From: Treponema sp.
GTDB taxonomy: Bacteria > Spirochaetota > Spirochaetia > Treponematales > Treponemataceae
Assembly: GCA_017940005.1 (NCBI GenBank)
Contig: JAGAZO010000017.1
Coordinates: 124,001 to 188,000, forward strand
Length of the DNA: 64,000 nucleotides
Direction: 5' to 3'
Shown: positions 14,348 through 23,590 of the stretch, one piece after another
Numbering within the stretch: the first letter of the stretch is position 1
How the letters are laid out: each line of letters starts with the position of its first letter
Program-made: the position numbers and the translations under genes
The notes under the pieces: generated by a model
Told to the model about the DNA's origin: nothing
Seen by the model: the letters and a program-made list of their open reading frames with translations, nothing else
The model's database searches: none

Positions 14348-14701
14348 TTGAAAAAAAAGAATTTCAAAGCTGGCGATTACTTGGCAGATAAAAATATTGT
14401 ATATGATGATTACAATAATAAAAAACAGATTGGAAAAGTATCTTGGAATAATGAGTTAATTACTATTTCTAAAATATATATCGTTCAGTATCCTGATAAA
14501 AAAAATAAATGGAATCAAGATGACGGTGCATTTTGGCTGGAAATATCAACAAAGAATATTAAAAGCTGGATTTGTTATTATTCAAACTATTTTCGAGATT
14601 TCTTTCATGACAACAATTATGAATTTTTAGGTATAATTAAAACAAAATCAAAAAATTTGAACAGTTTCGCTTTCGAAAAATCGGAACTGTTCAAATTTTA
14701 G
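14348..14701 (+). CDS. AT-rich orphan gene, unknown protein
   Basis: 117 residues rich in Lys, Asn, Ile and Tyr, with no signal peptide and no recognised family. The likely start is TTG at 14348 (leucine codon in MKKKNFKAGDYL), 12 bases past the arfB stop; no ATG is available in frame and no clear ribosome binding site is seen, so the start is uncertain. Base composition is far more AT-rich than its neighbours, which suggests transfer. Its last codons lie within a 15-bp inverted repeat (14652–14666 with 14685–14699). Confidence 0.5.
   Translation: MKKKNFKAGDYLADKNIVYDDYNNKKQIGKVSWNNELITISKIYIVQYPDKKNKWNQDDGAFWLEISTKNIKSWICYYSNYFRDFFHDNNYEFLGIIKTKSKNLNSFAFEKSELFKF
14652..14699 (+). terminator. 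15-bp inverted repeat at the end of the orphan gene
   Basis: AAAATTTGAACAGTT (14652–14666) pairs with AACTGTTCAAATTTT (14685–14699). It overlaps the last codons of the gene at 14348 and ends in U, so it may act as a terminator. Confidence 0.45.
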
Positions 14702-14720
14702 GTAACTTTGAAAATGCGAT

Positions 14721-14753
14721 GTTCTAAATCACGCTATTACAGTGATATAGAAC
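14721..14753. repeat. Inverted repeat between convergent genes
   Basis: GTTCTA then ATCAC pair with GTGAT then TAGAAC (14721–14753), with small bulges. It is one of three hairpins in a row between two convergent genes. Confidence 0.4.
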
Positions 14754-14762
14754 TCGACAGTA

Positions 14763-14797
14763 ATCTCTAAAAACAATCAAATTAGTTTTTTAGAGAT
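14763..14797. terminator. Bidirectional terminator between the orphan gene and htrA
   Basis: ATCTCTAAAAAC (14763–14774) pairs with GTTTTTTAGAGAT (14785–14797). The A/U-rich inner stem provides a U-run in both directions; it lies nine bases past the htrA stop. Confidence 0.6.
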
Positions 14798-14805
14798 GCC
14801 CATTA

Positions 14806-16284
14806 TTAAAATTTATATGTACCTGTAGTGATTGTACCGCCGTTCGAATACACGTCAAAGTTCACGCTGCGGTTTGCCTTGCCAAGCTCCGTATAGAACT
14901 GTTCGAGCGAGCTCACAGACTTGCCGTTTACTGCGGTAATCACGTCGCCGTTCTGCAGGCGCAACGAAGCCGCAGGAGATTTTTCAACAACGCTTGTGAC
15001 TGCAACGCCCTGCACGCGCGCGTTTTCCAGTTTGAGTTCTTTGCGCGTCTCTTCCGTGAGCGGCACCGCGATGAAACCAGGCCAGAGCTTTGCGTTGTCG
15101 TTCGAGACGTTTTCAGAACGCGCTTCGATTTTTACCGAGAGCTTTACCGTCTGCTTGCCGCGCAGCACTTCAAACGACGCGGTGCTTCCCGCTTTGAGAT
15201 TGCCTACATCGCGCACGAGCTGATTCGTGTCTCTTACCGCTTTGCCGTTGAGCGAAATGATGTAGTCACCCGGCTGAATGCCGCCTTTTTGCGCAGGCGA
15301 GTCGCGGAAAATCTGTGAGGCAAACGCACCGTCTCTGTTTGCAATGCCAAGCGCTTCTTTATATTCGTCCGTCACTTCTACGAGCGAAACGCCAAGCCAG
15401 CCGTAAGCCACTTTTCCATCTTTAATAAAATCGTCGATGGCACTTTTAATATTGTTAATCGGAATTGCAAAGCCCAAGCCCTGTGAGCCGCCCGACTGCG
15501 AGGCGATCCACGTGTTTATGCCAATCACTTCGCCATAAATGTTGATAAGCGGACCGCCCGAATTGCCCTGATTGATTGCGGCATCTGTCTGGATAAAGTC
15601 GCTGATGCTGCCAATGCCTTTGCCGCTTCTTCCCGTCGCGCTGATGATGCCCTGCGTGACAGACTGATTGTAGCCGAGCGGCGCGCCCATTGCAAAACAG
15701 ATGTCGCCCGTGCGTACGTCGTCCGAGTCGCCGAGCGCGGCAACTGGAATAGTTTTGTCGCTTGACTCAAACGACACAAGCGCAATGTCCATGCGCTCAT
15801 CTGCGCCAACAAGCTTGCCTTCAAAAGTGCGGCCGTCGTTGAGCTTTACAGAAATTTTTGTCGCTTCGCCTGCCACATGATTGTTTGTGAGCACGTAAAT
15901 TGTGTTGCCAGTGCGCCGCACGATGACTCCGCTTCCAAGCCCTTTTTGCTCATACTGACGCTCCTTGCCGTTGTTCTGATTGGGTACGCCAAAAAAGAAA
16001 AACGGCAAGTCACCAAGCGGGTTTGAGCGCATCGTCTTTGTTTCTGTTACGTCAACTTCCACAACTGACGGGAGCAGCGTGTCGCTGATGGCGCGAAAAG
16101 AATCCTGCATAGCTTGAATTATCTTCAGTGAATCTGCGGGAATGGGAGAAGTAGCGCGCGTCTCTGCAAACGCTGTGTCCGCCGTACCGCTCACCTGCGT
16201 GTTTCTGCACGAGAATGACACGACTGCAAATGCAAATGCCGCAGCAGCAGTTATGCCAATTATACGTTTTGTCCATGTTTTCAT
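14806..16284 (-). CDS. HtrA/DegP-type serine protease with two PDZ domains, probable lipoprotein
   Basis: 492 residues. The trypsin-like domain has His136 (TNNHVAG), Asp166 (MDIALV) and Ser242 (GNSGGP), and two PDZ domains follow (YGWLGVS onward and SPAASLRLQNGDVI). HtrA degrades or refolds damaged exported proteins. The N-terminus ends in VVSFSC at residue 26, a credible lipobox, so the protease may be membrane-tethered by lipid instead of being a free periplasmic protein. The start at MKTWTKR follows TGGAGGCTCTGT. A leading in-frame ATG 20 codons upstream was not chosen. Confidence 0.92.
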   Translation of the reverse strand: MKTWTKRIIGITAAAAFAFAVVSFSCRNTQVSGTADTAFAETRATSPIPADSLKIIQAMQDSFRAISDTLLPSVVEVDVTETKTMRSNPLGDLPFFFFGVPNQNNGKERQYEQKGLGSGVIVRRTGNTIYVLTNNHVAGEATKISVKLNDGRTFEGKLVGADERMDIALVSFESSDKTIPVAALGDSDDVRTGDICFAMGAPLGYNQSVTQGIISATGRSGKGIGSISDFIQTDAAINQGNSGGPLINIYGEVIGINTWIASQSGGSQGLGFAIPINNIKSAIDDFIKDGKVAYGWLGVSLVEVTDEYKEALGIANRDGAFASQIFRDSPAQKGGIQPGDYIISLNGKAVRDTNQLVRDVGNLKAGSTASFEVLRGKQTVKLSVKIEARSENVSNDNAKLWPGFIAVPLTEETRKELKLENARVQGVAVTSVVEKSPAASLRLQNGDVITAVNGKSVSSLEQFYTELGKANRSVNFDVYSNGGTITTGTYKF

Positions 16285-16485
16285 ACAGAGCCTCCAAAAA
16301 TAAGCGCGCGCAAACGCATTTGTAAATGCATATCGTTTACGCACTGCCTATATCAAAATAATAAAATTTCACTAAAAAGTGTTACAAAAATATTTTGCAT
16401 TTTTTACTAATTTTCTGTTAATGCAAGCAACCAGCTTGCCGCTCTTTTAACAATTTGATAAATACGAAGCAACACACCTGCGCCG

Positions 16486-17247
16486 CTATGAAGCGTAATC
16501 GAGCGCAGTAAGTATTTCCGTGTGATCTTTGAAAACTGCAACAGTGTGTTCCTCGTGTGCGGAGACGCTGCCGTCCGCAGTGAGCACTGTCCAGCCGTCA
16601 TCGGCGAGCACGACATCTGCAGTGCCCAAGTTTATCATAGGTTCGATTGCAAGCACCATGCCCGCTTGAATGCGCGGATTAGGTCCACCGCGATCAAGGC
16701 AGTTTGGAATAGACGGGTCTTCGTGCACGTCAAGCCCCACGCCGTGTCCACAATACTCGTATACTATTCCGTAGTGATGTTGCTCGGCAATCGCACTCAC
16801 GGCAGCGGCTATGTCGCGTATTCTGTTGCCCGCTTTGCATGCTTCAATTCCTGCAGAGAGGCAACGGCGCGTTACGTCGTCGAGTTTTTTCCATTCGGGG
16901 CGCACAGTGCCAAGCTGCACAGTGTGCGACGAATCGCTTATGTAGCCGTCAAAGTCTATTCCCGCATCAATGGAAACTAAATCACCATCGTGAATAATTT
17001 TTTTTGTTGAAGGAATTCCATGAATCACTTCGTCGTTGACGCTGATGCACACGCAGCCGGGAAAATTTTCACGCGCCCACGCCGTTTTGACATTATGCGC
17101 TTTCATAAAATCCCTGCACATATTGTCAACATCTTTTGTGGACATGCCCGCTTTTACGCGCGGCAAGATTTCGTTGAACATGTCTGCAAGCAAGTGGCAT
17201 GACTTTCGTATGCCGTCGATTTCATCATCATTTTTAAGTCGTATCAT
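16486..17247 (-). CDS. map: Methionine aminopeptidase, type I
   Basis: 253 residues. The dinuclear metal ligands are visible: Asp in SIDAGIDFDG, Asp in ISDSSHTV, His in GHGVGLDVHEDP, Glu in LAIEPMINLG and Glu in SAHEEHTV. It removes the initiator Met from new proteins. The ATG at 17247 follows GAGGAACTT; the upstream in-frame start MCIIEEL covers this site and is not preferred. It follows the J-domain gene at a distance of 67 bases. Confidence 0.95.
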   Translation of the reverse strand: MIRLKNDDEIDGIRKSCHLLADMFNEILPRVKAGMSTKDVDNMCRDFMKAHNVKTAWARENFPGCVCISVNDEVIHGIPSTKKIIHDGDLVSIDAGIDFDGYISDSSHTVQLGTVRPEWKKLDDVTRRCLSAGIEACKAGNRIRDIAAAVSAIAEQHHYGIVYEYCGHGVGLDVHEDPSIPNCLDRGGPNPRIQAGMVLAIEPMINLGTADVVLADDGWTVLTADGSVSAHEEHTVAVFKDHTEILTALDYAS

Positions 17248-17314
17248 AAGTTCCTCAATTATGCACAAAGCAAATGCAGCAAGTTTTCAACGCCTGAAAA
17301 CTTTGCGGCCGCTG

Positions 17315-18154
17315 CTAATTGCAACGTGACGCATTCATGGGAATCTCGAAAAACTCACTTTCGTGATTTTTTTGAGGTTGCCTTATATCTTTTCCACTTA
17401 ACCGCGCGCTCTCTGCAAGGCAAATATTTGCAGTGCGCGCATCTCCCATCCGTGTATATACTACCGCTATTTTCTTTAAAAAGAAAGCGTCGTCGTGCGA
17501 TGAAAAGCCTAAATCAAGCGCGCGCTCCCATGCGTCAAGCGCAAGCTCGTCGCTTACATTTCCGTCTATATTGTGCTTCAAGATATGCAGCGTAAACGAA
17601 ATCACTTCGGGAAAAAATATGCGGAAATAATTATACTTTTTTTCCATTTTAATAATTTCTTCAAGCAGCAAAAACGCATCGTAAAATTCGCCGCGCACTG
17701 TAAGCTCTTCTGCAAGTATGTAGCCGTAATCCATGAAGTCTTTGTATGTAAACCAGTTTCTCAAATTAAAATCAGGGCGACTCGTTGCCATGCGCTTGTA
17801 TTCTTCGACAGCTTCGTTTTCACGATGATGCATCACATCCCAAAATATTAATTTTGCGCGGCTCTCGTCATCGTCGCGCTGCATAAGCCACGCATGATAA
17901 TCAAACGTATCTTTACTGTGCTGCCGTACGTGGAATTTGGCAAAAAAAGAATTATCAAAAATTGAACGCTGCCGTGCATCGGAGAGAATGTCATATGCAC
18001 GTACAAGCTGGCGAAATCTCGCCGTCGCTTCCGCGCTGTTGCCCTGCGCTGTGTCAGGGTGATACTGTTTTGCTTTTTGTCTGAATGCGCGCTTTATTTC
18101 AACGGCAGATGCATTTTGATTTACACCGAGGATTTCATAACAATTTTCTATCAT
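17315..18154 (-). CDS. J-domain protein (DnaJ-like co-chaperone)
   Basis: 279 residues. The N-terminal 70 residues are a J domain (YEILGVNQNASAVEIKRAFR, HPD in QYHPDTA, then ILSDARQRSIFD). The remaining 200 residues are helical with a TPR-like character (VVYTRMGDARTANICLAESARL). It lacks the Gly/Phe and zinc-finger regions of DnaJ, so it is a specialised Hsp70 partner. No membrane segment is seen. It follows secG by 76 bases. Confidence 0.82.
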   Translation of the reverse strand: MIENCYEILGVNQNASAVEIKRAFRQKAKQYHPDTAQGNSAEATARFRQLVRAYDILSDARQRSIFDNSFFAKFHVRQHSKDTFDYHAWLMQRDDDESRAKLIFWDVMHHRENEAVEEYKRMATSRPDFNLRNWFTYKDFMDYGYILAEELTVRGEFYDAFLLLEEIIKMEKKYNYFRIFFPEVISFTLHILKHNIDGNVSDELALDAWERALDLGFSSHDDAFFLKKIAVVYTRMGDARTANICLAESARLSGKDIRQPQKNHESEFFEIPMNASRCN

Positions 18155-18230
18155 TATTTACCTTTTGCGCATATACATTTTTCCAACAAGAATTTTGTTA
18201 AAACAGGATGCACATGCGCGAAATGCGGTT

Positions 18231-18605
18231 TTACTCTGATGCAACAGACTCGTCATTCACAGCATCTTGATCAGGCTCATCTGCATTTTGCCACCACGAA
18301 CCTGATTGATTCTCTTGGACAGTCGCATCTGGATTTGTTATCTGTACAGGCACAAGATTTTGCTGAAGGCGCGGACGCTTATTGAATAACGCGAGCGAAA
18401 GCGCGAATGCAAAAAAAAGCACAACGAGCACAAACGTTGCCCTTGTGAGAACGCTTGCAGAATGCGAACCGAATGCCGCAGTTCCGCGCCCGCCTAAAAG
18501 ACCGCCCATGCCGCTTTGACCGTCGTCTTGAAAGAGCACAAGAAGAACGAGAAAAAAACACACTAAAATAAATGCGACAAGCAAAACTATTCGAACAGCA
18601 TTCAT
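18231..18605 (-). CDS. secG: Protein-export membrane protein SecG
   Basis: 124 residues. SecG, the small subunit of the SecYEG translocon, has two membrane helices: here residues about 4–25 (VRIVLLVAFILVCFFLVLLVL) and 50–72. Between them is the family motif LFQDDGQSGMGGLLGGRGTAAFGS. The C-terminal tail of about 45 residues is hydrophilic and longer than usual. The start at MNAVRIV (18605) follows GGAGTTTTTT. Confidence 0.92.
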   Translation of the reverse strand: MNAVRIVLLVAFILVCFFLVLLVLFQDDGQSGMGGLLGGRGTAAFGSHSASVLTRATFVLVVLFFAFALSLALFNKRPRLQQNLVPVQITNPDATVQENQSGSWWQNADEPDQDAVNDESVASE

Positions 18606-18744
18606 AAAAAACTCCAATTTCGTCGAACCGTTGCCGACAAGAATACATAAATAATTCTTCAAAATTCAACAACGACTGAAACATTAGTTTCAAGAGTTGT
18701 TAAATCAGTGCGCAGTTGCACAGAGTGCACATACACAAAATGCA

Positions 18745-18765
18745 CGAGTTTTCCGCGAAAACTCG
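18745..18765. repeat. Hairpin between secG and tpiA
   Basis: A perfect 9-bp stem CGAGTTTTC/GAAAACTCG with a three-base loop (18745–18753 with 18757–18765). No U-run follows on either strand. It lies between the tpiA terminator and secG. Confidence 0.4.
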
Positions 18766-18770
18766 CAATT

Positions 18771-18795
18771 AAAAACGGCACGCTAGTTTAGCGTG
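18771..18795 (-). terminator. Terminator after tpiA
   Basis: On the minus strand CACGCTA/TAGCGTG (18779–18785 with 18789–18795) is followed by CCGUUUUU. It lies about 95 bases past the tpiA stop. Confidence 0.65.
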
Positions 18796-18889
18796 TATTT
18801 TAAACATTCTATGCAGTATAAACAAAACGCGCCCTTTCGTCAATTCATTTAAAACTGCCCGTTCAGCGCTGCGTGCCAAACACTCATTC

Positions 18890-19639
18890 TCATATGGTGC
18901 AGATGGGCACAAACGTTTCCGCTTTGAGTGCCGCTCCACCTATAAGTCCGCCGTCAATATCTTTTTGTGCAAGGAGTTCTTCTGCATTTGATGCTTTCAT
19001 CGAGCCGCCATACTGGATAATCGTGTTCTCTGCAATGCGCTCGTCGTACAGTTTTGTGATGTGCGCGCGGCAAAACGCGTGAATAGCTTGTGCGTCTTCA
19101 GGTGTTGCCGTTTTTCCCGTACCAATTGCCCACACTGGCTCATATGCAATCGTCACGCGCTTCATTTGCTCCGCCGTTACTCCGGAAAGCCCCGCGTCAA
19201 GCTGGAACGCGCACACGCTTTCCGCCTTGCCCTCTTCGCGCTCTGAAAGCAGCTCGCCAATACACAGCACTACTTCAAGACCGACATCAAGCGCTTTGCG
19301 CACTTTTGCGTTGATGAGCATATCGCTCTCGCCTATTTCGTGGCGACGCTCGCTATGCCCGATAATCACCGACTGCACGCCTATATCTTTGAGCATTGCA
19401 GCAGAAACTTCGCCCGTATGCGCACCGTTGTCCGTTGCAGCCACATCCTGCGCGCCGAGCAAAATATTCGTGCCTTTCACAACATGCACAACTGCGTCAA
19501 GATAGATAAACGGCGGCGCTATCATATATTTGTTCTGCTTGCCCTGCAACGATTTTACAAGGTCTTGCGCAAGAGAAACTGCTTCGCTTTTAGAAGTGTT
19601 CATCTTCCAATTGCCTGCAATATAATGCGTTCTGCTCAT
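18890..19639 (-). CDS. tpiA: Triosephosphate isomerase
   Basis: 249 residues. Family landmarks: AGNWKMN at the N-terminus with the active-site Lys, IIGHSERRHE with the catalytic His, AYEPVWAIGTGK with the catalytic Glu and flexible loop, and GGSMKASNAEELL as the phosphate site. It interconverts glyceraldehyde 3-phosphate and dihydroxyacetone phosphate. GGAG precedes the ATG. It lies 70 bases downstream of a chemoreceptor gene, in the same region as pgk and gap. Confidence 0.97.
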   Translation of the reverse strand: MSRTHYIAGNWKMNTSKSEAVSLAQDLVKSLQGKQNKYMIAPPFIYLDAVVHVVKGTNILLGAQDVAATDNGAHTGEVSAAMLKDIGVQSVIIGHSERRHEIGESDMLINAKVRKALDVGLEVVLCIGELLSEREEGKAESVCAFQLDAGLSGVTAEQMKRVTIAYEPVWAIGTGKTATPEDAQAIHAFCRAHITKLYDERIAENTIIQYGGSMKASNAEELLAQKDIDGGLIGGAALKAETFVPICTI

Positions 19640-19708
19640 CGTATAACTCCTAAAATAATATACATTATTTTAGCACATTTCCTGTGAAAGCTCAACGCAA
19701 CAACGAAA

Positions 19709-21874
19709 TTATATTTTAAATTTCCTCATCTCCGCAGCAAGATCCTCAATATTCTGTTTGTTTTTTGCAACTATTCCGTTCACTTCCTGCACAGTGTTAT
19801 CTATCTGCACTGCGCCGACAGACATCTCGTTCATGCTGTCGGTTATGACACGTGTCAACTCATCGAGACGACGCATCTCCGATGCAACATTTTCGCCGCC
19901 TATGAGCATTTCCGCAGAACCATCTCGCACTTGCGTCGTTACCATGTTGATTTCCTTGATTGCCTGAAGCACTTCCTTGCTGCCATGCTCCTGCTCTTGC
20001 ATTGCACTGAGAATTTTCTCTTCCTGCGTGAGCAACTCGCTTATCAATTCATACACGTGGATGAATGTCTGCTCCGCGCCTGTTCCCGCTTCAGTGATGT
20101 TCCGTATAACCTGTAGCGACTCGTTTATCACGCCGCCTATCTGCTTACCCTGCATGTTTGACTCTTCGGCAAGTTTCCTGATTTCATCGGCGACAACGGC
20201 AAATCCCTTTCCGCTTTCTCCTGCATGAGCAGCCTCAATTGCCGCGTTCATCGCCAGCAAATTCGTCTGCGCTGCAATGCTTTGAATCACTTTGCTTGCT
20301 TCCAATAACGAGTCAGATTTTTCAGCGAGCGCGCTTACCGACTCATTTGCCGTCCGTGCGCCGTTCTTTCCATTCAATGCTTCCTCGTTAACCTCTTTTA
20401 TTAAATGATCATTTTTAAGCAACATCGCCGTTACCGCATTGATATTGGCAACCATTTGCTCTATCGACGAGGACGACTCTTCCACACTCGCCGCCTGAGA
20501 CTCAATGTTCCCATTCAACTGCTTGATAGTGCGGATGATTTCTTCTATCGTAGAAGCTGTCTCAGTAACGCTCGTCGCCTGCGTAACCGTCTGCCGCTTT
20601 ACACCATCTATGTTCGCGCTTATTTCATGAATGGCACTCGCCATTTCTGTCGTGTTGCTTGAAAGCTCATGCCCAATGGACTGCATACCATCTGTATTTG
20701 CAGCAACAGCTTTGATAAGATTGCCTATCTTTTCTATTGTTAAATTGAAATATGTCGACAAAGCAGTGATTTCATCGTTACCCGTAACCGGCAGCCGTAC
20801 TGTCAAATCCCCTTCACCTTGTGCTATATTTTGCAGCAGAGAAACAGTCTGTTTAATGGGGCGAATAAGTACCCGATGCAAAACCAATGTGATGACAAGT
20901 ACAAAGAGAAAAAGCGTAACAATATAAATGATGAGTGAACGGACGAAAAACGTCAATTGTTCACCCCTGATTGCATCCATAGAAAAACCAAATTTGATGT
21001 ATCCAATATTTCTATCAGAAAAATCGATGAGCGGATAGTATGCAGAAACTTTGTCTTTATCTGTATAAATGATAGAGCTTTTTCCAAAAAGCTCAACCAT
21101 GATAGTTTCAGGCACATCATTTTGTTCGTCTGGAAAGTTGCTCCCCATGACAGCATAGCCGTCTGAATGCGTCTGTGCCACAATAGCAATATTCAATCCA
21201 CCTTCCAAAACTTCTGCTGACGACGCGGCAACAATGTCGGCGATAAACTTATCGCCTATTCCCACACCTACTTCCACAGTTCCTGCATGAGTGCCATCCG
21301 CCGCTACTATTGGCGTTACTACACGGAATCCTAAATCGCTTACACCAACTTCAAGGCCTGCAATGCGCACGCGCTGTCTATTTGCTTCCACAACTGTTGC
21401 ACGAAATGAGCTCAAACTATCTCCATACGAACCTGGCTTTTGCACGCGCAAGAATGAAAATGCGTTCAATGTATGAAAATGAAATTGCTCAATATTATAT
21501 TTTTCATGCATCATATTCCAATACGGCGCAGATACCTTCAACAATTGCTCTCTGTCTCGCGTAACAAAAGCCTGCACAATCGCTTCATCTGCGAGCACAG
21601 AATCTAAAAGCATATTGCCTGTTATCGTGTAGTTGTTGACAGTATTTATCACCATCATGTGCTTTAAATCTGCAAGCGATTGAATTTGTTTTTTTGAAAA
21701 ATTGCTGATACTTCGCCAATTGTTAAAAAATAGCACTGTATACGCTATAAGCATCAGAACGATGACTGGCAACAGCAATTTCCGCGTTATTGCCCCCGTC
21801 TGTTTGCTTGATAAATAATTGTTCGGAGATGCATTTATGTTTAGTGTGCGGACCCCAATCGTTTGACTGTCCAT
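19709..21874 (-). CDS. Methyl-accepting chemotaxis protein with dCache_3-like sensor
   Basis: 721 residues. A membrane helix at about residues 33–50 is followed by a periplasmic double-Cache sensor ([20 protein letters not shown]...[20 protein letters not shown] resembles dCache_3), a second helix around 313–336, a HAMP domain, and a signalling domain with the hairpin tip [20 protein letters not shown] and [18 protein letters not shown]. It would feed CheA/CheW. GGAG precedes the ATG. The ligand is unknown. It sits between pgk and tpiA without an obvious functional link. Confidence 0.93.
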   Translation of the reverse strand: MDSQTIGVRTLNINASPNNYLSSKQTGAITRKLLLPVIVLMLIAYTVLFFNNWRSISNFSKKQIQSLADLKHMMVINTVNNYTITGNMLLDSVLADEAIVQAFVTRDREQLLKVSAPYWNMMHEKYNIEQFHFHTLNAFSFLRVQKPGSYGDSLSSFRATVVEANRQRVRIAGLEVGVSDLGFRVVTPIVAADGTHAGTVEVGVGIGDKFIADIVAASSAEVLEGGLNIAIVAQTHSDGYAVMGSNFPDEQNDVPETIMVELFGKSSIIYTDKDKVSAYYPLIDFSDRNIGYIKFGFSMDAIRGEQLTFFVRSLIIYIVTLFLFVLVITLVLHRVLIRPIKQTVSLLQNIAQGEGDLTVRLPVTGNDEITALSTYFNLTIEKIGNLIKAVAANTDGMQSIGHELSSNTTEMASAIHEISANIDGVKRQTVTQATSVTETASTIEEIIRTIKQLNGNIESQAASVEESSSSIEQMVANINAVTAMLLKNDHLIKEVNEEALNGKNGARTANESVSALAEKSDSLLEASKVIQSIAAQTNLLAMNAAIEAAHAGESGKGFAVVADEIRKLAEESNMQGKQIGGVINESLQVIRNITEAGTGAEQTFIHVYELISELLTQEEKILSAMQEQEHGSKEVLQAIKEINMVTTQVRDGSAEMLIGGENVASEMRRLDELTRVITDSMNEMSVGAVQIDNTVQEVNGIVAKNKQNIEDLAAEMRKFKI

Positions 21875-22092
21875 ACTTTCTCCATCTTATTCACAGTCTT
21901 CTCCTATGAAATATCATATAACCATGTTTTATATTTTGTCAACAAATTTTTATGATTAAAGATTTAGCATGGAAGCAAAAGGTATACTCGCATGTGCAGA
22001 CCGTAAACACTGTCTGCACAGCACTTACACGAATAGCATGCATACAGAATGCATGTGCAATGACACACGCATCGCCTGTATGTCATCACGCC

Positions 22093-23364
22093 TTACACTG
22101 TTGCTAAAATCGCGATTCCCGGAAGCGTTTTGCCTTCAAGGAATTCGAGCGACGCACCGCCGCCTGTGGAAACATGGCTCATCTTGTCTGCAAGGTGAAA
22201 TTTATTGACCGCCGCAACAGAGTCGCCGCCGCCCACAACAGTCATAGCTCCGCGCCCTGTCGCTTCTGCAACCATGCGCGCCACTGCTTCCGTGCCTTTT
22301 GCAAACGCGTCAAACTCAAACACGCCCACAGGTCCATTCCACACGATTGACTTCGCTTCGTCAATCGCTTTTTTGTACAGCGTAAGCGTTTTTGGTCCCG
22401 CGTCCATCGCCATGAGATTGTCGGGAATGTCCACGCCGTCAACTGGAACAGCGGTCGCGTTGGCATCAAACGCTTCTGCTCCAACGTGGTCAACTGGCAA
22501 AATGATGTTCACATTTTTTGCTTGCGCCTCGCTCAACAATTTTTTTGCCGTGTCGATAAAATCATCCTCGACGAGCGACTTGCCTATGGCATGTCCCTGC
22601 GCCTTGAGGAATGTGTACGCCATGCCGCCGCCAATGACGAGCGATGATGCGTTTTTCAAAAGGCTTTCGAGCACCGCAATCTTTGACGAAACTTTTGCGC
22701 CGCCAATAATAGCCACCATCGGCTTCGGAGGATTTTTGAGCATGGGCTCAAGGTACTTCACTTCTTTTTCCATGAGAAAGCCGCCGACTGGCTCCGTGCT
22801 CATAAACTTTGCAATTGTTGCAGTAGACGCTTGGTCACGGTGCGCAGTGCCGAACGCATCGTTCACAAAAATGTCGCCATATGAAGCAAGCTCTTTTGCC
22901 ATGACTTCGCGCTCTTCTGGTGTCTTTGCAGTTTCCTCTTTGTGAAAGCGCACATTTTCAAGCATCATAACGCCGCCGTCTGCAAGCGCATCGATTGCAG
23001 CTTTTTGTCCAAGCGCATCGGGAGCAAACACCACCGTTGTTCCAAGCTTGCTTTCAAGATAGGATGCAACGGGAGCCATTCTGTTTTTGCCAGCGATAAA
23101 CTGCTCTTTGTCGCTCTCGGTAAACTGTTTTCCTGCTTTTTCAGCTTTGTCTGCCGCTTTTTTCCAGTCTTTTGCGGGGTCGCCCAAGTGACTCATGAGC
23201 ACAAGGCTTCTTGGCTTTTGCTCAAGAATATATTTGATAGTAGGCAGTGCCGCCATAATGCGCGTGTCGTCCTGCACAACGCCGTCTTTCATGGGCACAT
23301 TGAAGTCAACACGCATGACAATCCGCTTGCCGTTCAAATCAACATCTTTAACCGTCTTAATCAT
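22093..23364 (-). CDS. pgk: Phosphoglycerate kinase
   Basis: 423 residues. [11 protein letters not shown] at the N-terminus, the substrate site [16 protein letters not shown], and the C-terminal nucleotide site GGGDSVAA with [13 protein letters not shown]. It makes ATP from 1,3-bisphosphoglycerate in glycolysis. The length suits bacterial enzymes with a small insertion near residues 65–90 ([20 protein letters not shown]). The ATG follows GGAGGATTTTCATAT. Confidence 0.97.
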   Translation of the reverse strand: MIKTVKDVDLNGKRIVMRVDFNVPMKDGVVQDDTRIMAALPTIKYILEQKPRSLVLMSHLGDPAKDWKKAADKAEKAGKQFTESDKEQFIAGKNRMAPVASYLESKLGTTVVFAPDALGQKAAIDALADGGVMMLENVRFHKEETAKTPEEREVMAKELASYGDIFVNDAFGTAHRDQASTATIAKFMSTEPVGGFLMEKEVKYLEPMLKNPPKPMVAIIGGAKVSSKIAVLESLLKNASSLVIGGGMAYTFLKAQGHAIGKSLVEDDFIDTAKKLLSEAQAKNVNIILPVDHVGAEAFDANATAVPVDGVDIPDNLMAMDAGPKTLTLYKKAIDEAKSIVWNGPVGVFEFDAFAKGTEAVARMVAEATGRGAMTVVGGGDSVAAVNKFHLADKMSHVSTGGGASLEFLEGKTLPGIAILATV

Positions 23365-23468
23365 ATATGAAAATCCTCCTAAAATGAGTAGCGAATGCTC
23401 GTATTAGTATAAATTATATCACGCAGGTTTTCAACAGATTAAAATAACATAAATTTCTGAAAAGACGC

Positions 23469-23497
23469 TTGTCTTTGTCGGCAAAATTCAGTATAGT
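23469..23497 (+). promoter_or_regulatory. Plus-strand promoter of a candidate small RNA
   Basis: TTGTCT (23469–23474), 17-base spacer, TATAGT (23492–23497). No gene follows on this strand before the terminator at 23558–23590. Confidence 0.5.
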
Positions 23498-23503
23498 TAG
23501 TAT

Positions 23504-23590
23504 GGTAACTATTTACCAAAAGTAGGGTTTGTTTTTCATACGAAAAAAGTCATATTGGGACTGCCTTCCTCCTGGCAGTCCTCTTTTATT
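23504..23590 (+). ncRNA. Candidate small RNA with anti-Shine–Dalgarno terminator loop
   Basis: A predicted transcript of about 87 nt between a promoter (23469–23497) and an intrinsic terminator. It contains a small 5' hairpin (GGTAA with TTACC, starting about 23504) and ends in the stem GGACTGCC/GGCAGTCC followed by CTCTTTTATTT. The eight-base terminator loop is TTCCTCCT, the complement of AGGAGGAA, so it could pair with ribosome binding sites. No ORF is present. It lies between pgk and the divergent end of a lipoprotein gene; an antisense or purely terminator role is an alternative. Confidence 0.45.
23558..23590 (+). terminator. Intrinsic terminator (plus strand)
   Basis: GGACTGCC (23558–23565) pairs with GGCAGTCC (23574–23581), followed by a U-rich tract. 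It overlaps the stop codon of the minus-strand gene at 23586, and could also serve that gene weakly. Confidence 0.65.
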
